Source of the DNA: Hyphomicrobiales bacterium
GTDB taxonomy: Bacteria > Pseudomonadota > Alphaproteobacteria > Rhizobiales > Aestuariivirgaceae
NCBI GenBank assembly: GCA_025359215.1
Contig: JANYHE010000024.1
Span: 1 to 64,000, forward strand
Direction of reading: 5' to 3'
DNA length: 64,000 bases
Shown in pieces: positions 25,422 through 34,046 of the stretch; position 1 is the stretch's first letter, and each line of letters opens with the position of its first letter. The translations under genes were made by a program, and so were the position numbers. The notes beneath the pieces were generated by a model. It was not told the DNA's origin and did no database searches. It was given only the letters and a program-made list of their open reading frames with translations.

Positions 25422-26202
25422 TGCTCAGCTCTTCCAGTTGTGGTTGGTAGTGTTTCTTCCAGTCGATTATTTCAAATTGACCATCATGATGTTCGACCAG
25501 CGCTGTGCAGCTTTCTACCCAATCGCCGTCATTCAAGTAATGGATACCATCAATCATCCGATTATCAGGCGTATGGATATGCCCACAAATTACGCCCTCA
25601 CACTTCTGTAGCCGCGCTTCACGAACAATGACTTCTTCAAACCGCGAGATAAATTCCACGGCCTTCTTCACTTTGAATTTCAAATAGGCCGAGAGTGACC
25701 AATGACCGAGCCCAAAGAAGCGACGCACCGCCATGACAACAATGTTGAGATCCATCAACCGCTCGTAAGCCCAGTCGCCAAGCTTTGCGAGCCAGGGGGC
25801 AAAGTAGATAACATTGTCGAATTTATCACCATGGAGAACCAGATAGCGTTTACCCGTCACCGTCTTGTGAACCGTTTCACGCAAAACTGCGACCCGACCA
25901 AACCGGTGCCCCGCAATGTCTCTAAAGTTTTCATCGTGGTTGCCTGGGATATAAATTACGCGCGTTCCTTTGCGCGCTTTGCGCAACAGCTTTTGCAGCA
26001 CGTCATTTTGCTTCTGATCCCAGTACCAATGTTTCTTCAGTGACCAAGAGTCAATCAGATCACCAACCAAGTAGAGATAGTCACTCTCGGTTTCACGCAA
26101 AAAATCGAGCAGCGCATCACACTGCGCACGGCGTGTGCCAAGATGCATATCGGAAATGAAGATTGCTCTGAATCGCTTGGCAGAAGAAACGTTGGCTTTC
26201 AT
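25378..26202 (-). CDS. plcP: PlcP-like metallophosphoesterase (phospholipase C)
   Basis: A 274-aa calcineurin-type phosphoesterase. All metal motifs are present: ISDMHLG (residues 16-22), GDLID near 47, GNHDE near 89, HGDKFD near 123 and GHIH near 210. It lacks a signal peptide. The sequence and neighbourhood match rhizobial PlcP, which splits phosphatidylcholine and related lipids to diacylglycerol and a phosphoalcohol under phosphate starvation; the diacylglycerol then feeds glycolipid and betaine-lipid synthesis. UDP-2,3-diacylglucosamine hydrolase is a related but less likely assignment. The gene is divergent from btaA, with a PHO-like box at 26248-26265. Confidence 0.82.
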   Translation of the reverse strand: MKANVSSAKRFRAIFISDMHLGTRRAQCDALLDFLRETESDYLYLVGDLIDSWSLKKHWYWDQKQNDVLQKLLRKARKGTRVIYIPGNHDENFRDIAGHRFGRVAVLRETVHKTVTGKRYLVLHGDKFDNVIYFAPWLAKLGDWAYERLMDLNIVVMAVRRFFGLGHWSLSAYLKFKVKKAVEFISRFEEVIVREARLQKCEGVICGHIHTPDNRMIDGIHYLNDGDWVESCTALVEHHDGQFEIIDWKKHYQPQLEELSNAHPDRNRRLATAS

Positions 26203-26247
26203 GATTCGTCATAGTGTTGATTGTTTACTCTTTATGAGACGTGCAGT

Positions 26248-26265
26248 GTGAAGACCTTATGACAT
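26248..26265 (-). promoter_or_regulatory. PHO-box-like repeat upstream of plcP-glycosyltransferase
   Basis: On the minus strand ATGTCAT is followed after four bases by TCTTCAC, an 11-bp pitch (6/7 and 4/7 matches). It lies 46 bases before the plcP start. Confidence 0.55.
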
Positions 26266-26278
26266 TTGTTTTTTTGTC

Positions 26279-26296
26279 TCGTAATTGAGTTGTCAC
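26279..26296 (+). promoter_or_regulatory. Weak PHO-box-like repeat upstream of btaAB
   Basis: TCGTAAT and TTGTCAC are separated by four bases (4/7 and 6/7 matches). It ends 57 bases before the btaA start. Together with the oppositely oriented box at 26248 it would make this a bidirectional PhoB-controlled region. Confidence 0.35.
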
Positions 26297-26353
26297 AATG
26301 GCGCCGTACCAGTTTGGCTAAGTTATCACTGATTTGTTTTGAGGAAAACGCGG

Positions 26354-27589
26354 ATGACGCTTGATGCGGCATTAGAAAACTCCACTGGGACTCTGGTTAA
26401 ATCTGCAGTTCTCCGCAATCGATTTTTAAGTGTTGATGGTTTTCTAGAGCGAGTTTTTTCATTTGCATTTCGCGGCTTAGTCTATCCCCAAATTTGGGAA
26501 GACCCTGCCGTTGATTTAGCAGCAATGGAAATTGGACCTCATCATCACATAGTTACCATTGCATCTGGTGGGTGTAATGTTCTAAGTTATTTAACAGCTT
26601 CACCTGCGAAGATTACGGCGGTTGATTTGAACCGTGCCCATGTTGCTTTAACCAAACTAAAATTAGCCGGGTTACAAAAATTACCCGGTTGGAATGCGTT
26701 TTACCGATTTTTTGGCGAGGCCGATGAATGCCAAAATATCTGTGACTACAAGCTTTTCTTGCAATCCTCTTTGGATTCGGAAACGCGCAACTATTGGGAA
26801 GGTCGCGGCCTCACAGGTTCGAGGCGTTTAAAAAAATTTCAAAAGAACATATATAAGCATGGCCTGCTCGGCCGCTTCATTGGTGTTGGCCATCGTCTCG
26901 CGAAATTTTACGGTCGCAATTTGAATGAATTCCTTGAGTGCACGACTGTTCAAGAACAGCGCAGTTACTTCGAATCTGAAATCGCCCCCTTGTTTCAAAA
27001 GCGTTTCGTGAAATGGCTGACCAACCAGAAAGTATCGCTATACGGCCTTGGTATACCGCCCGCACAATATGAAGCTTTGGCTGGCACTTCAACAATGGCC
27101 GATGTCCTCTATCAGCGCCTTGAAAAACTGACCTGTGACTTCTCGCTCAGGGATAATTATTTTGCTTGGCAGGCTTTTGGTCGCGGTTATGAGCCCGGCG
27201 CTGCAGGCTCGTTGCCGCTCTATTTGCAAACTAAAAATTTTGATCGCCTAAAGGAAAATGCATCTCGTGTTAATGTTAACCAAATCAACATGACAGCCGC
27301 GTTGCGCGCTATGCCAGCTAGCAGTGTTGATCGTATCGTTCTGCTTGATGCCCAAGACTGGATGACTGACACGCAATTGAATGATCTATGGGATGCAATA
27401 TCTCATGCCTCAGCTCCTAGGGCACGTGTTATTTTTCGTACGGCGGGTGAACCAACTATTTTGCCGGGTCGCGTTGCTGAAGCCGTGCTTAACCGCTGGA
27501 CATACTTAAAGGAGCGTTCTGCCGAACTTGGTCTTCAAGATCGTTCTTCAATTTACGGTGGATTTCATATTTATGAACTCACACATTAA
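26354..27589 (+). CDS. btaA: BtaA, SAM:diacylglycerol 3-amino-3-carboxypropyltransferase
   Basis: A 411-aa protein of the DUF3419/BtaA family, which transfers the aminocarboxypropyl group of SAM to diacylglycerol, giving diacylglyceryl homoserine, first step to the betaine lipid DGTS. Recognizable blocks are RGLVYPQIWEDPAVDLAAM, the SAM-site-like IASGGCNVLSYL ... ITAVDLNRAH, and the late VLLDAQDWM. GAGGA (26341-26345) eight bases before the ATG at 26354 sets the start; an upstream TTG is rejected. Its end overlaps btaB. Confidence 0.93.
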   Translation: MTLDAALENSTGTLVKSAVLRNRFLSVDGFLERVFSFAFRGLVYPQIWEDPAVDLAAMEIGPHHHIVTIASGGCNVLSYLTASPAKITAVDLNRAHVALTKLKLAGLQKLPGWNAFYRFFGEADECQNICDYKLFLQSSLDSETRNYWEGRGLTGSRRLKKFQKNIYKHGLLGRFIGVGHRLAKFYGRNLNEFLECTTVQEQRSYFESEIAPLFQKRFVKWLTNQKVSLYGLGIPPAQYEALAGTSTMADVLYQRLEKLTCDFSLRDNYFAWQAFGRGYEPGAAGSLPLYLQTKNFDRLKENASRVNVNQINMTAALRAMPASSVDRIVLLDAQDWMTDTQLNDLWDAISHASAPRARVIFRTAGEPTILPGRVAEAVLNRWTYLKERSAELGLQDRSSIYGGFHIYELTH

Positions 27590-28265
27590 CACAGTTACAA
27601 GCCATAGCGCTGCCATGAACCGCATGTATCGTTTGCAACGCCATATCTATGATTTGACGCGGCGCTATTATCTGCTCGGTCGCGACCGTATGTTGGACGA
27701 ATTGAAAGCTTCACCCCAGCAGTCCATTCTGGAGATAGGATGTGGCACGGGACGAAATTTGATAGGTGCCGCTAAGCGTTATCCGTTGTGCCACTATTTT
27801 GGCGTCGACATTTCAAATGAAATGTTGAAGTCCGCTGAAAAATCTTTGGCCTTAGCAGGGCTTCTTCCTAAAACGGTCTTGGCACAAGGTGACGCTACAA
27901 ATTTTGATGCTGATATAGGGCTCGGTAGAAAAACATTTAATCGCATATATTTTTCCTACACACTCTCAATGGTGCCGCACTGGCAAATGGCTCTCCGGCA
28001 TTCGACTACGCTATTGGCGGAGGATGGCGAACTTCATATCGTTGATTTCGGCCAATGCGAAAGATGGCCTTCGCCTTTCAAGAAATTGCTTTTCAAGTGG
28101 CTTGATCTCTTCCACGTTTTTCCACGCTCAGAATTACCTGCTATATTGATGAAGCTGGCTGATGAACTTAACCTTGATCTTATCAGCAAAAAAGATTTTG
28201 GTGGCTACGTGTGCCGATTCAAAATGCGCCGCCGCCAGTTAATCATCAACCCGAAATCAATTTGA
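27573..28265 (+). CDS. btaB: BtaB, diacylglyceryl homoserine N-methyltransferase
   Basis: A 230-aa class I SAM methyltransferase that trimethylates diacylglyceryl homoserine to DGTS. Motif I is ILEIGCGTGRNL, preceded by the BtaB-typical MNRMYRLQRHIYDLTRRYYLLGRDRML; post-I and motif II are FGVDIS and IYFSYTLSMVP. The start at 27573, inside the end of btaA with GGTGGA upstream, gives translational coupling; a start at 27615 is an alternative. With BtaA it allows replacement of phosphatidylcholine-type lipids by a phosphorus-free zwitterionic lipid. Confidence 0.92.
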   Translation: MNSHINTVTSHSAAMNRMYRLQRHIYDLTRRYYLLGRDRMLDELKASPQQSILEIGCGTGRNLIGAAKRYPLCHYFGVDISNEMLKSAEKSLALAGLLPKTVLAQGDATNFDADIGLGRKTFNRIYFSYTLSMVPHWQMALRHSTTLLAEDGELHIVDFGQCERWPSPFKKLLFKWLDLFHVFPRSELPAILMKLADELNLDLISKKDFGGYVCRFKMRRRQLIINPKSI

Positions 28266-28304
28266 TAAACGATTATCCTGATCCGCTTCTATCGTGATTT
28301 CCGA

Positions 28305-28322
28305 TCGTCACATATTTGTCAT
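28305..28322 (+). promoter_or_regulatory. PHO-box-like repeat upstream of the aquaporin-arsC pair
   Basis: TCGTCAC and TTGTCAT are separated by ATAT: two good half-sites (5/7 and 6/7) at 11-bp pitch, 41 bases before the start at 28364. No ArsR gene or other regulator lies nearby. Confidence 0.6.
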
Positions 28323-28363
28323 GTTTGGTACGATATGAAATTAAAAAAGTTTTTTGAGCTTAG

Positions 28364-29029
28364 ATGTCTAACGCAACAACAAACCGAATTTACGTAGCTG
28401 AAACTCTAGGAACCGCAATTCTGCTGGCGAATGTCGTGGGTTCAGGAATAATGGCTGAAAAGCTTTCTGGGGGGAATGTTGCCATTGCTTTGCTTGGTAA
28501 CACCATTCCCACCGGGGCCATTCTGGTGGTCTTAATCACAATATTCGGACCAACTTCTGGAGCGCATTTCAATCCAGCCGTCTCACTTGCAATGTGTAGC
28601 GTTGGTCGCATGCCGTGGTCACGTTTTGCGCCCTATGTTGGATGTCAAATTTTTGGCGCTATGCTAGGAGTTTGGATTGCGCACGCGATGTTTGATCTGC
28701 CCATCTTTGAAGTTTCAGATAAATTGCGTTGGGGTAGAGGTCAATGGGCTGCTGAAGCTGTTGCGAGTTTTGGATTGTTGGTTACTATTTTTGGTAGCCT
28801 TCGGCATAACGCCGCCGCTGTTCCAATGTCAGTTGGGCTTTATATCTCCGCTGCCTATTGGTTTACTGCCTCGACATCATTTGCAAATCCGGCTGTCACT
28901 ATCGCGCGCGGCCTGACCGATAGTTTTTCTGGAATCTCGCCAAGTTGTGTTTTGCCTTTTATCGGTGCACAGATTGCTGGAACATTACTTGCTGTCATTT
29001 TATGCCGTTGGCTTTTTATTGAAGAGTAG
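28364..29029 (+). CDS. aqpS: MIP-family aquaporin/aquaglyceroporin, AqpS-like
   Basis: A 221-aa six-helix channel. Both half-helix motifs are present: HFNPAVS near residue 69 and FANPAVTIARGLTDSFSGI near 182. Because arsC follows three bases after its stop, it most resembles AqpS of the Sinorhizobium meliloti ars operon, which lets arsenite leave the cell down its gradient after reduction of arsenate. The gene order aqpS-arsC matches that operon, but arsR and arsH are absent here. A plain water or glycerol channel cannot be excluded. Confidence 0.85.
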   Translation: MSNATTNRIYVAETLGTAILLANVVGSGIMAEKLSGGNVAIALLGNTIPTGAILVVLITIFGPTSGAHFNPAVSLAMCSVGRMPWSRFAPYVGCQIFGAMLGVWIAHAMFDLPIFEVSDKLRWGRGQWAAEAVASFGLLVTIFGSLRHNAAAVPMSVGLYISAAYWFTASTSFANPAVTIARGLTDSFSGISPSCVLPFIGAQIAGTLLAVILCRWLFIEE

Positions 29030-29032
29030 AAG

Positions 29033-29440
29033 ATGGATATTGTAATTCATCATAACCCCGATTGCGAGACATCGCGCAATGTGCTCGCCTTCATAAAAGC
29101 AGCGGGTTACCAGCCTACGGTGATTGAGTATCTCAAAACAGGCTGGAGGAAAGAACAACTTTTAGGCTTGTTTGCCGCAGCGGGTCTTTCACCCAAATCA
29201 GCATTGCTCGAGACAAAATCTCCAACGCGAGAGCTTGGCTTGCTGGAAAAGGATGTCACCTCCGATACTATTCTTGAAGCCATGATTAAACATCCTGTAT
29301 TGGTTAACAGACCCATCGTTTACACAGGACGAGGTGTCAAACTCTGCCGACCCAGTGAAGCGGTCATTGAACTGCTCGATCAACTGCCTAATGTACCATT
29401 TCGTAAAGAGGATGGTAAGTTAGTTGAATTCAAGTCTTAA
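29033..29440 (+). CDS. arsC: Arsenate reductase, glutaredoxin-dependent
   Basis: A 135-aa ArsC of the glutaredoxin-coupled family, reducing arsenate to arsenite. The catalytic cysteine is Cys11 in HHNPDCETSRN; the arginines of the anion site lie in TKSPTRELGL, LVNRPIV and LCRPSEAV. It is co-transcribed with the aquaporin channel. Because arsenate enters through phosphate uptake systems, expression from a PHO-like box would prepare the cell for the arsenate influx that comes with high-affinity phosphate uptake. Confidence 0.93.
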   Translation: MDIVIHHNPDCETSRNVLAFIKAAGYQPTVIEYLKTGWRKEQLLGLFAAAGLSPKSALLETKSPTRELGLLEKDVTSDTILEAMIKHPVLVNRPIVYTGRGVKLCRPSEAVIELLDQLPNVPFRKEDGKLVEFKS

Positions 29441-29772
29441 ATAATGAAAGTCGATATTTCTAAACAATTTGGCGCCCGATCTGACTTTCAATCTACAGGC
29501 AGGGCAAATGCCGGACTATTGCAATAGATTCGATGTGGGTTGGCATTTCGGTCAGACGCTTTCACCTAGGGAATTGTATAGTTGAGAGCGCCATTTCTCA
29601 AATGCTGCAATGATTCACTATTGCTGGCTGTTTCTATCAAAGGCAAAAATTCTACGGGTAAAACCCAAATACCTATTCCCCGGCTTATGGTCACCATGTG
29701 GTCACCGGAACTAAAAAAGCCATCAGCCTGTAATTTTGAACTTCCGTAAGTTCTTAATTACACTAACAAAAC
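29441..29772. other. Gene-free stretch between arsC and tRNA-Gly
   Basis: No supported gene is visible. On the minus strand, directly beyond the 3' end of the tRNA, a 43-codon open frame starts at an ATG around 29697 near a GGTGACC direct repeat, but it matches nothing I recognize. The flank of a tRNA 3' end is a common integration site, and this could be a remnant of one; the sequence does not prove it. Confidence 0.3.
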
Positions 29773-29847
<75 letters not shown>

Positions 29848-29960
29848 TTGAGCGATTGAGACGGGTGCAGGTGTCTCAATGGCCGCGTTATTGCCTAAGA
29901 TCGATTGAAATGCAATAGCATCTTGAAAACTCTGTTCAACCTCTCAAACGGTCCCTTAAA

Positions 29961-30464
29961 ATGCCAGCCAGCCGCACCGAACTCATGTCTTTCCTTGAAA
30001 ATTTAGGCATTTCCACTCAAACTGTCGAACACCAGGCGGTTTTTACCGTTGAAGAAGCGCAGAAAGTACATGGTGATATTCCCGGTGGTCACTGCAAAAA
30101 CTTGTTTTGTAAGGACGAAAAAGGGGTGCTCTGGCTCATTGTGGCGCTGGAAGATGCCCGAATTGATCTTAAAGCAGCCAAAGACAAAATCGGTTCAAAG
30201 CGTCTCACATTCGGCAAACCAGAGCTTTTGTTGGAGGTTTTGGGCATTGAACCTGGATCTGTGACCCCCTTTAGCCTCATTAATGATAAAAAGGTTCGCA
30301 CCAACGTGATTCTGGATGAGGCGATGATGAAATTGGAAAAGCTTAACTTTCATCCTTTGAAAAATGATGCAACTACCACCATTTCAAGTGCTGATCTTGT
30401 CACCTTCATCAAAGCCTGCGGCCATTCCCCTCGTATTGTGGCCGTCAGCGACGCATTACTATAA
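29961..30464 (+). CDS. Prolyl-tRNA editing-domain protein (YbaK/ProX type)
   Basis: A 167-aa freestanding editing domain that hydrolyses mischarged Ala- or Cys-tRNA(Pro). Typical features are the N-terminal TVEHQAVFTVEEAQKVHGDIPGGHCKNLFCKDEKG, the lysine in CKNLF near residue 48 that positions the tRNA 3' end, and GIEPGSVTPFSLINDK. It resembles the PrdX/ProXp-ala branch common in alphaproteobacteria. It is 23 bases before the thioredoxin-like gene and probably in the same unit. Confidence 0.9.
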   Translation: MPASRTELMSFLENLGISTQTVEHQAVFTVEEAQKVHGDIPGGHCKNLFCKDEKGVLWLIVALEDARIDLKAAKDKIGSKRLTFGKPELLLEVLGIEPGSVTPFSLINDKKVRTNVILDEAMMKLEKLNFHPLKNDATTTISSADLVTFIKACGHSPRIVAVSDALL

Positions 30465-30486
30465 TCATACGAAATAAGGTTTGCTC

Positions 30487-31395
30487 ATGGATAATCTGCT
30501 CATTAACACTTCCACCACAGATGCAAGTCTCATCAAAGACAGCAGCACAAGCGGCTTTATGGCCGATGTGGTTGAGGCGTCGAAATCAGTGCCTGTTTTG
30601 GTCGACTTTTGGGCCCCGTGGTGTGGCCCTTGCAAAACCCTTGGGCCAATGTTGGAAAAAGTTGTCCGCGAGGCCAAAGGCAAAATCAAACTGGTCAAAA
30701 TTGATATTGATCAAAATGCTGATGTTGCCACTCAAATGCGGGTAAAATCAATTCCAGCTGTTTTCGCTTTTGTCGATGGTCGCCCGGTGGATGGTTTTAT
30801 GGGGGCGTTGCCAGAATCGCAGATTCGACAATTCATCGAAAAATTAGGCAAGTTGGGAAGCCGCGCCGAGCAAGTGGCAGAAGCTGTGTCCATGGCCAAT
30901 GAATCTCTGGCCATCAATGATTTTGCAGGAGCAATCGACATCGCAACGCAGGTTATTATGGCTGAACCCTCCCACGCTGAGGCCTATGCCATTAAGGCGC
31001 GTGCTGAAATGGGATTAGGTCTTATTGAGGCGGCGAGTGCCACGTTGGCCAGCGTGCCAGAGAGCAAATTAACGGATGCCCACGTGATCAGCGCTAAGGC
31101 CGCTTTGGATTTGGTTCTTAATCCAGTGGACACTTCCGCCCTTTCAAAACTTCAAGCCACCATCGATGCCAATCCAAAGGACTATGCCGCACGTTCAGAG
31201 CTTGCTAATATACTAAATGGATCAGGAGAGCGTGAGGCGGCAACGGACCAGCTCATTTTCATAATTCGCCATGACCGCACATGGAATGAAGATGGCGGTC
31301 GAAAACAACTTGTTTCATTCTTTGAAGCTTGGGGTCCAAAAGATGAGGCAACTTTGGCAGGCCGCCGCAAGCTTTCTGCTGTACTCTTTTCATAA
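30487..31395 (+). CDS. cnoX: Thioredoxin-TPR co-chaperone CnoX (YbbN)
   Basis: A 302-aa fusion of a thioredoxin domain (about 20-125) and a TPR-like C-terminal half. The redox motif is complete, WAPWCGPCK with cysteines 46 and 49, followed by the cis-proline loop SIPAVFAF; so unlike the E. coli protein it should be an active thioredoxin. CnoX holds chlorine- or oxidation-damaged proteins for GroEL/DnaK and reduces mixed disulfides. The ATG at 30487 with AAGG upstream is used; a TTG two codons earlier is not needed. Confidence 0.9.
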   Translation: MDNLLINTSTTDASLIKDSSTSGFMADVVEASKSVPVLVDFWAPWCGPCKTLGPMLEKVVREAKGKIKLVKIDIDQNADVATQMRVKSIPAVFAFVDGRPVDGFMGALPESQIRQFIEKLGKLGSRAEQVAEAVSMANESLAINDFAGAIDIATQVIMAEPSHAEAYAIKARAEMGLGLIEAASATLASVPESKLTDAHVISAKAALDLVLNPVDTSALSKLQATIDANPKDYAARSELANILNGSGEREAATDQLIFIIRHDRTWNEDGGRKQLVSFFEAWGPKDEATLAGRRKLSAVLFS

Positions 31396-31404
31396 GGTGA
31401 ACCC

Positions 31405-32073
31405 ATGTCTTCGCTCATGAACCGCTACCGCAAACCAACAGATTTACCGAAAGTCATTCCCGTCTTTCCATTGTCTGGTGCTTTGCTCTTGCCCCGCACA
31501 GATTTGCCCTTGAGCATCTTTGAACCACGCTATTTGGCGATGGTTGAAGATGCTATGGTCACTGACCGCATCATTGGTATTATTCAGCCCTTGGAAAATG
31601 ACGATGCTGATAAGCCCAAATTGGAAACAGTAGGCTGTGCTGGCCGCATCACGTCTTATTCTGAAACCGATGATGGCCGCTTATTGATTACAATCACGGG
31701 TGTGTGCCGTTTCACTGTGAAGAAAGAAATGAAATCCGAAGCGCCTTATCGCCAAGTGGCCGTTGATTACAAATCTTACGCGATTGATTTTGTAAATGAG
31801 ACCGGGGCCCGCAGTGTGAACCGTGATCAACTCATCACTGCGTTTCGGCAATATCTTGAAGCCAATAATATGAGTGCCGATTGGCAGGAAGTGCAATCGG
31901 TTTCGACCGAAGTCCTCGTGAACACGCTTTCTTTGCTCGCACCCTATCCACCGCGTGAAAAGCAAGCCTTGCTTGAGGCGCCAGATTTAAAATCACGGGC
32001 TGATGTTTTGGTTGCTCTCACAGAAATAGCACTGGCCAAATCAGCGACCGGCAAATCTCAGAGACTGCAATAA
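31405..32073 (+). CDS. Lon-substrate-binding (LAN) domain protein
   Basis: A 222-aa protein consisting of the N-terminal domain of Lon protease without ATPase or protease parts. It begins with the domain's characteristic [35 protein letters not shown] and continues with [27 protein letters not shown]. Its exact role is unknown; it probably recognizes unfolded or specific proteins. It lies in a tight plus-strand run after cnoX and overlaps the Trm112 gene start, an arrangement common in Rhizobiales. Confidence 0.9.
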   Translation: MSSLMNRYRKPTDLPKVIPVFPLSGALLLPRTDLPLSIFEPRYLAMVEDAMVTDRIIGIIQPLENDDADKPKLETVGCAGRITSYSETDDGRLLITITGVCRFTVKKEMKSEAPYRQVAVDYKSYAIDFVNETGARSVNRDQLITAFRQYLEANNMSADWQEVQSVSTEVLVNTLSLLAPYPPREKQALLEAPDLKSRADVLVALTEIALAKSATGKSQRLQ

Positions 32074-32258
32074 TGGACGCCCGCAAACCTGATCCGAAAC
32101 TTCTCGAAATTTTAGTGTGCCCCATCACGAAGACTCGCCTTGAATATGACGCAGAAAATGCAGAGCTGATTTCAAAAGTGGCAGGGCTTGCCTATCCCAT
32201 CCGCGATGGCATCCCCATCATGCTGGCTGGCGAGGCGCGTGAAATTCACCGTGACTGA
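32073..32258 (+). CDS. Trm112 family zinc-ribbon-like protein
   Basis: A 61-aa member of the Trm112/YcaR family. It has the pattern [14 protein letters not shown] near the N-terminus and [20 protein letters not shown] at the end. In eukaryotes and archaea Trm112 activates methyltransferases; bacterial members are usually of unknown partner. It starts on the last base of the preceding gene and overlaps the DUF971 gene. Confidence 0.88.
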   Translation: MDARKPDPKLLEILVCPITKTRLEYDAENAELISKVAGLAYPIRDGIPIMLAGEAREIHRD

Positions 32259-32604
32259 TATGTGGCCAACGGCCCTTCGCATAAAGGACAAAGGTGCTAA
32301 ACTGACAATCGCATTTGACTCAGGCGAAAGTCATGATCTGAGTGCAGAATATTTACGCGTAGAAAGCCCCAGTGCTGAAGTGAAGGGTCATGGCCCTGGG
32401 CAAGAACAATTGGTGTGGGGCAAACGCTTTGTAACAATCAGCAAAGCTGAGCCCGTAGGCAGTTATGCCGTGCGCCTGATTTTCAGCGATGGCCATTCAA
32501 CGGGTTTATTTACTTGGAATTACCTTGCAAAGCTTGGTCGCGAGCATGATGATATTTGGAAAGCCTACGAGGCAAAACTGGTAGCTGAAAGCAAATCTCG
32601 TTAA
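32251..32604 (+). CDS. DUF971 (gamma-butyrobetaine hydroxylase-like N-terminal domain) protein
   Basis: A 117-aa protein beginning [20 protein letters not shown] from a GTG at 32251; an ATG at 32260 is equally possible. The pattern [22 protein letters not shown] and [23 protein letters not shown] is that of DUF971, thought to be linked to iron-sulfur or metal handling. It overlaps the Trm112 stop and converges with the hydroxylase gene, overlapping its end by four bases. Confidence 0.88.
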   Translation: MTDMWPTALRIKDKGAKLTIAFDSGESHDLSAEYLRVESPSAEVKGHGPGQEQLVWGKRFVTISKAEPVGSYAVRLIFSDGHSTGLFTWNYLAKLGREHDDIWKAYEAKLVAESKSR

Positions 32605-33839
32605 GCAGCAAGCCCACGCATCAAACGCGGCAAATCTCCAGTTTGTCCGGCTGCTTCTTTCATGAATAGATTTTTCATCGGCTTAGATGCGCCGACCATT
32701 TTCAAACCTAAATCCCGTACGAATTTTAGCCCCGAGACATCATTGGCAAATAGGCGGTTGAGCGCGTCCAGCATATAGGCCGTGAACACCGTATCAAAGC
32801 GCCGCCAACTGGCATAACGTTCCAAAACAGCAACACCACCAATGTCTTGTCCTAAGGCCACAGCATCCATCACACATTCAGCCAATGCAGCCACATCTTT
32901 AAAGCCAAGATTAAGCCCAAGGCCGGCAAGCGGATGGATCACATGTGAAGCATCGCCGATGAGAGCCAAGCGCTGCGAGATCATCTGCTCAGAAATCATC
33001 ATGGACAGCGGATAAACATGGCGTGGGCTTGCCAAACTGAGTACACCCCGATGAGCGCCGAAACGCTGCGAAAGCACATTCAGAAAATCAACATCATCTA
33101 ACTGGGAAATACGGTTGGCTTCTGCATGATTTTCAGTCCAAACTAAAGATGAGCGATTGCCATGCAGAGGCAAAATTGCAAAAACGCCCGTTGGCGTAAA
33201 ATGTTCTTCGGCCACGCCATCATGCGGCAACGCGTGCGCCACAGTCAGTGTAATGGCTGATTGTTTGTAAGCCCAGCCTTCGAGTTTTAAGCAGGCTGCT
33301 TCCCGTGTTTTAGAAGCTCGACCATCAGCGCCGATCACCAATGCAGATTTTATTTCTGTCCCATCATCAAGAGTGACGCACGCCAAGCCCGGCCCAAAAC
33401 TGATGCCGTGCAAACTGTGCCCCGTGAGCAAAGTAATAAGGGGCGAATTTTTGATCTCGGACAAAACACTTGCAAATAAATGATGATTTTCAACCATCGC
33501 GGCTGCCGGTCTTTCACCATCTTCGCCAACAAACGAGAGCAGCGCAGGGCGATCCTCTGCCGTGTGACCTGCATCCGTGACCACGATTTTTGTCATGTCT
33601 TGCGCTTGTGCTTTAACACTGTCCCACAGGCCAAGAGTGGCAAACATAGTCTGTGTGGCCGACGTGAGTGCGGAAGCGCGAGAATCATAACTGGAAGACG
33701 CAAAACGTTGCGGATCGGCACGATCAATCACAACAACATTCAAAGGCCGCGAGGCATATCTGCCGCCCAAGGCCAAAGCCGCCACCAGTCCATTCAGTCC
33801 GGCGCCAATTATTGCGATATCATATTTTTGCATTTCCAC
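32601..33839 (-). CDS. UbiH/UbiF/COQ6-type FAD-dependent ring hydroxylase
   Basis: A 412-aa flavoprotein monooxygenase for ubiquinone biosynthesis. The FAD dinucleotide motif is IAIIGAGLNGLVAALAL (residues 7-23), the second motif ALVIGADGRASKTRE lies near 170 and the ribityl-binding LIGDASHVIHPLAGLGLNLGFKDVAAL near 285-311. Which ring position it hydroxylates cannot be read from sequence; alphaproteobacteria use UbiL/UbiM-type enzymes of broad range. A start at the second ATG (33833) is possible. Confidence 0.88.
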   Translation of the reverse strand: MEMQKYDIAIIGAGLNGLVAALALGGRYASRPLNVVVIDRADPQRFASSSYDSRASALTSATQTMFATLGLWDSVKAQAQDMTKIVVTDAGHTAEDRPALLSFVGEDGERPAAAMVENHHLFASVLSEIKNSPLITLLTGHSLHGISFGPGLACVTLDDGTEIKSALVIGADGRASKTREAACLKLEGWAYKQSAITLTVAHALPHDGVAEEHFTPTGVFAILPLHGNRSSLVWTENHAEANRISQLDDVDFLNVLSQRFGAHRGVLSLASPRHVYPLSMMISEQMISQRLALIGDASHVIHPLAGLGLNLGFKDVAALAECVMDAVALGQDIGGVAVLERYASWRRFDTVFTAYMLDALNRLFANDVSGLKFVRDLGLKMVGASKPMKNLFMKEAAGQTGDLPRLMRGLAA

Positions 33840-33998
33840 AATTTAGCAGATTTTTCAAAACGAAACAGCAAAACCATCTGATTAAAAAATGTGCAAATGC
33901 AAAAAAATGCCTGAATATTAGCCACAATTCGTTCAATTCAAATCGCGTAAGATTCAAAAAGCTTCCTAATTTCATAAGCTTATCTTCAATTTCGAATC

Positions 33999-34014
33999 TG
34001 GCATGCAACTTGTT
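33999..34014 (+). promoter_or_regulatory. Sigma-54-type promoter upstream of glnK
   Basis: TGGCATG, four bases, then TTGTT matches the -24/-12 pattern TGGCACG-N4-TTGCW with two differences and correct spacing. It lies about 33 bases before the glnK ATG. Nitrogen control of glnK-amtB by NtrC and sigma-54 is usual in proteobacteria. No clear NtrC dyad was found upstream. Confidence 0.6.
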
Positions 34015-34046
34015 AGTCAAACCTCAAACAGGAGAGAGGTTTGTCT

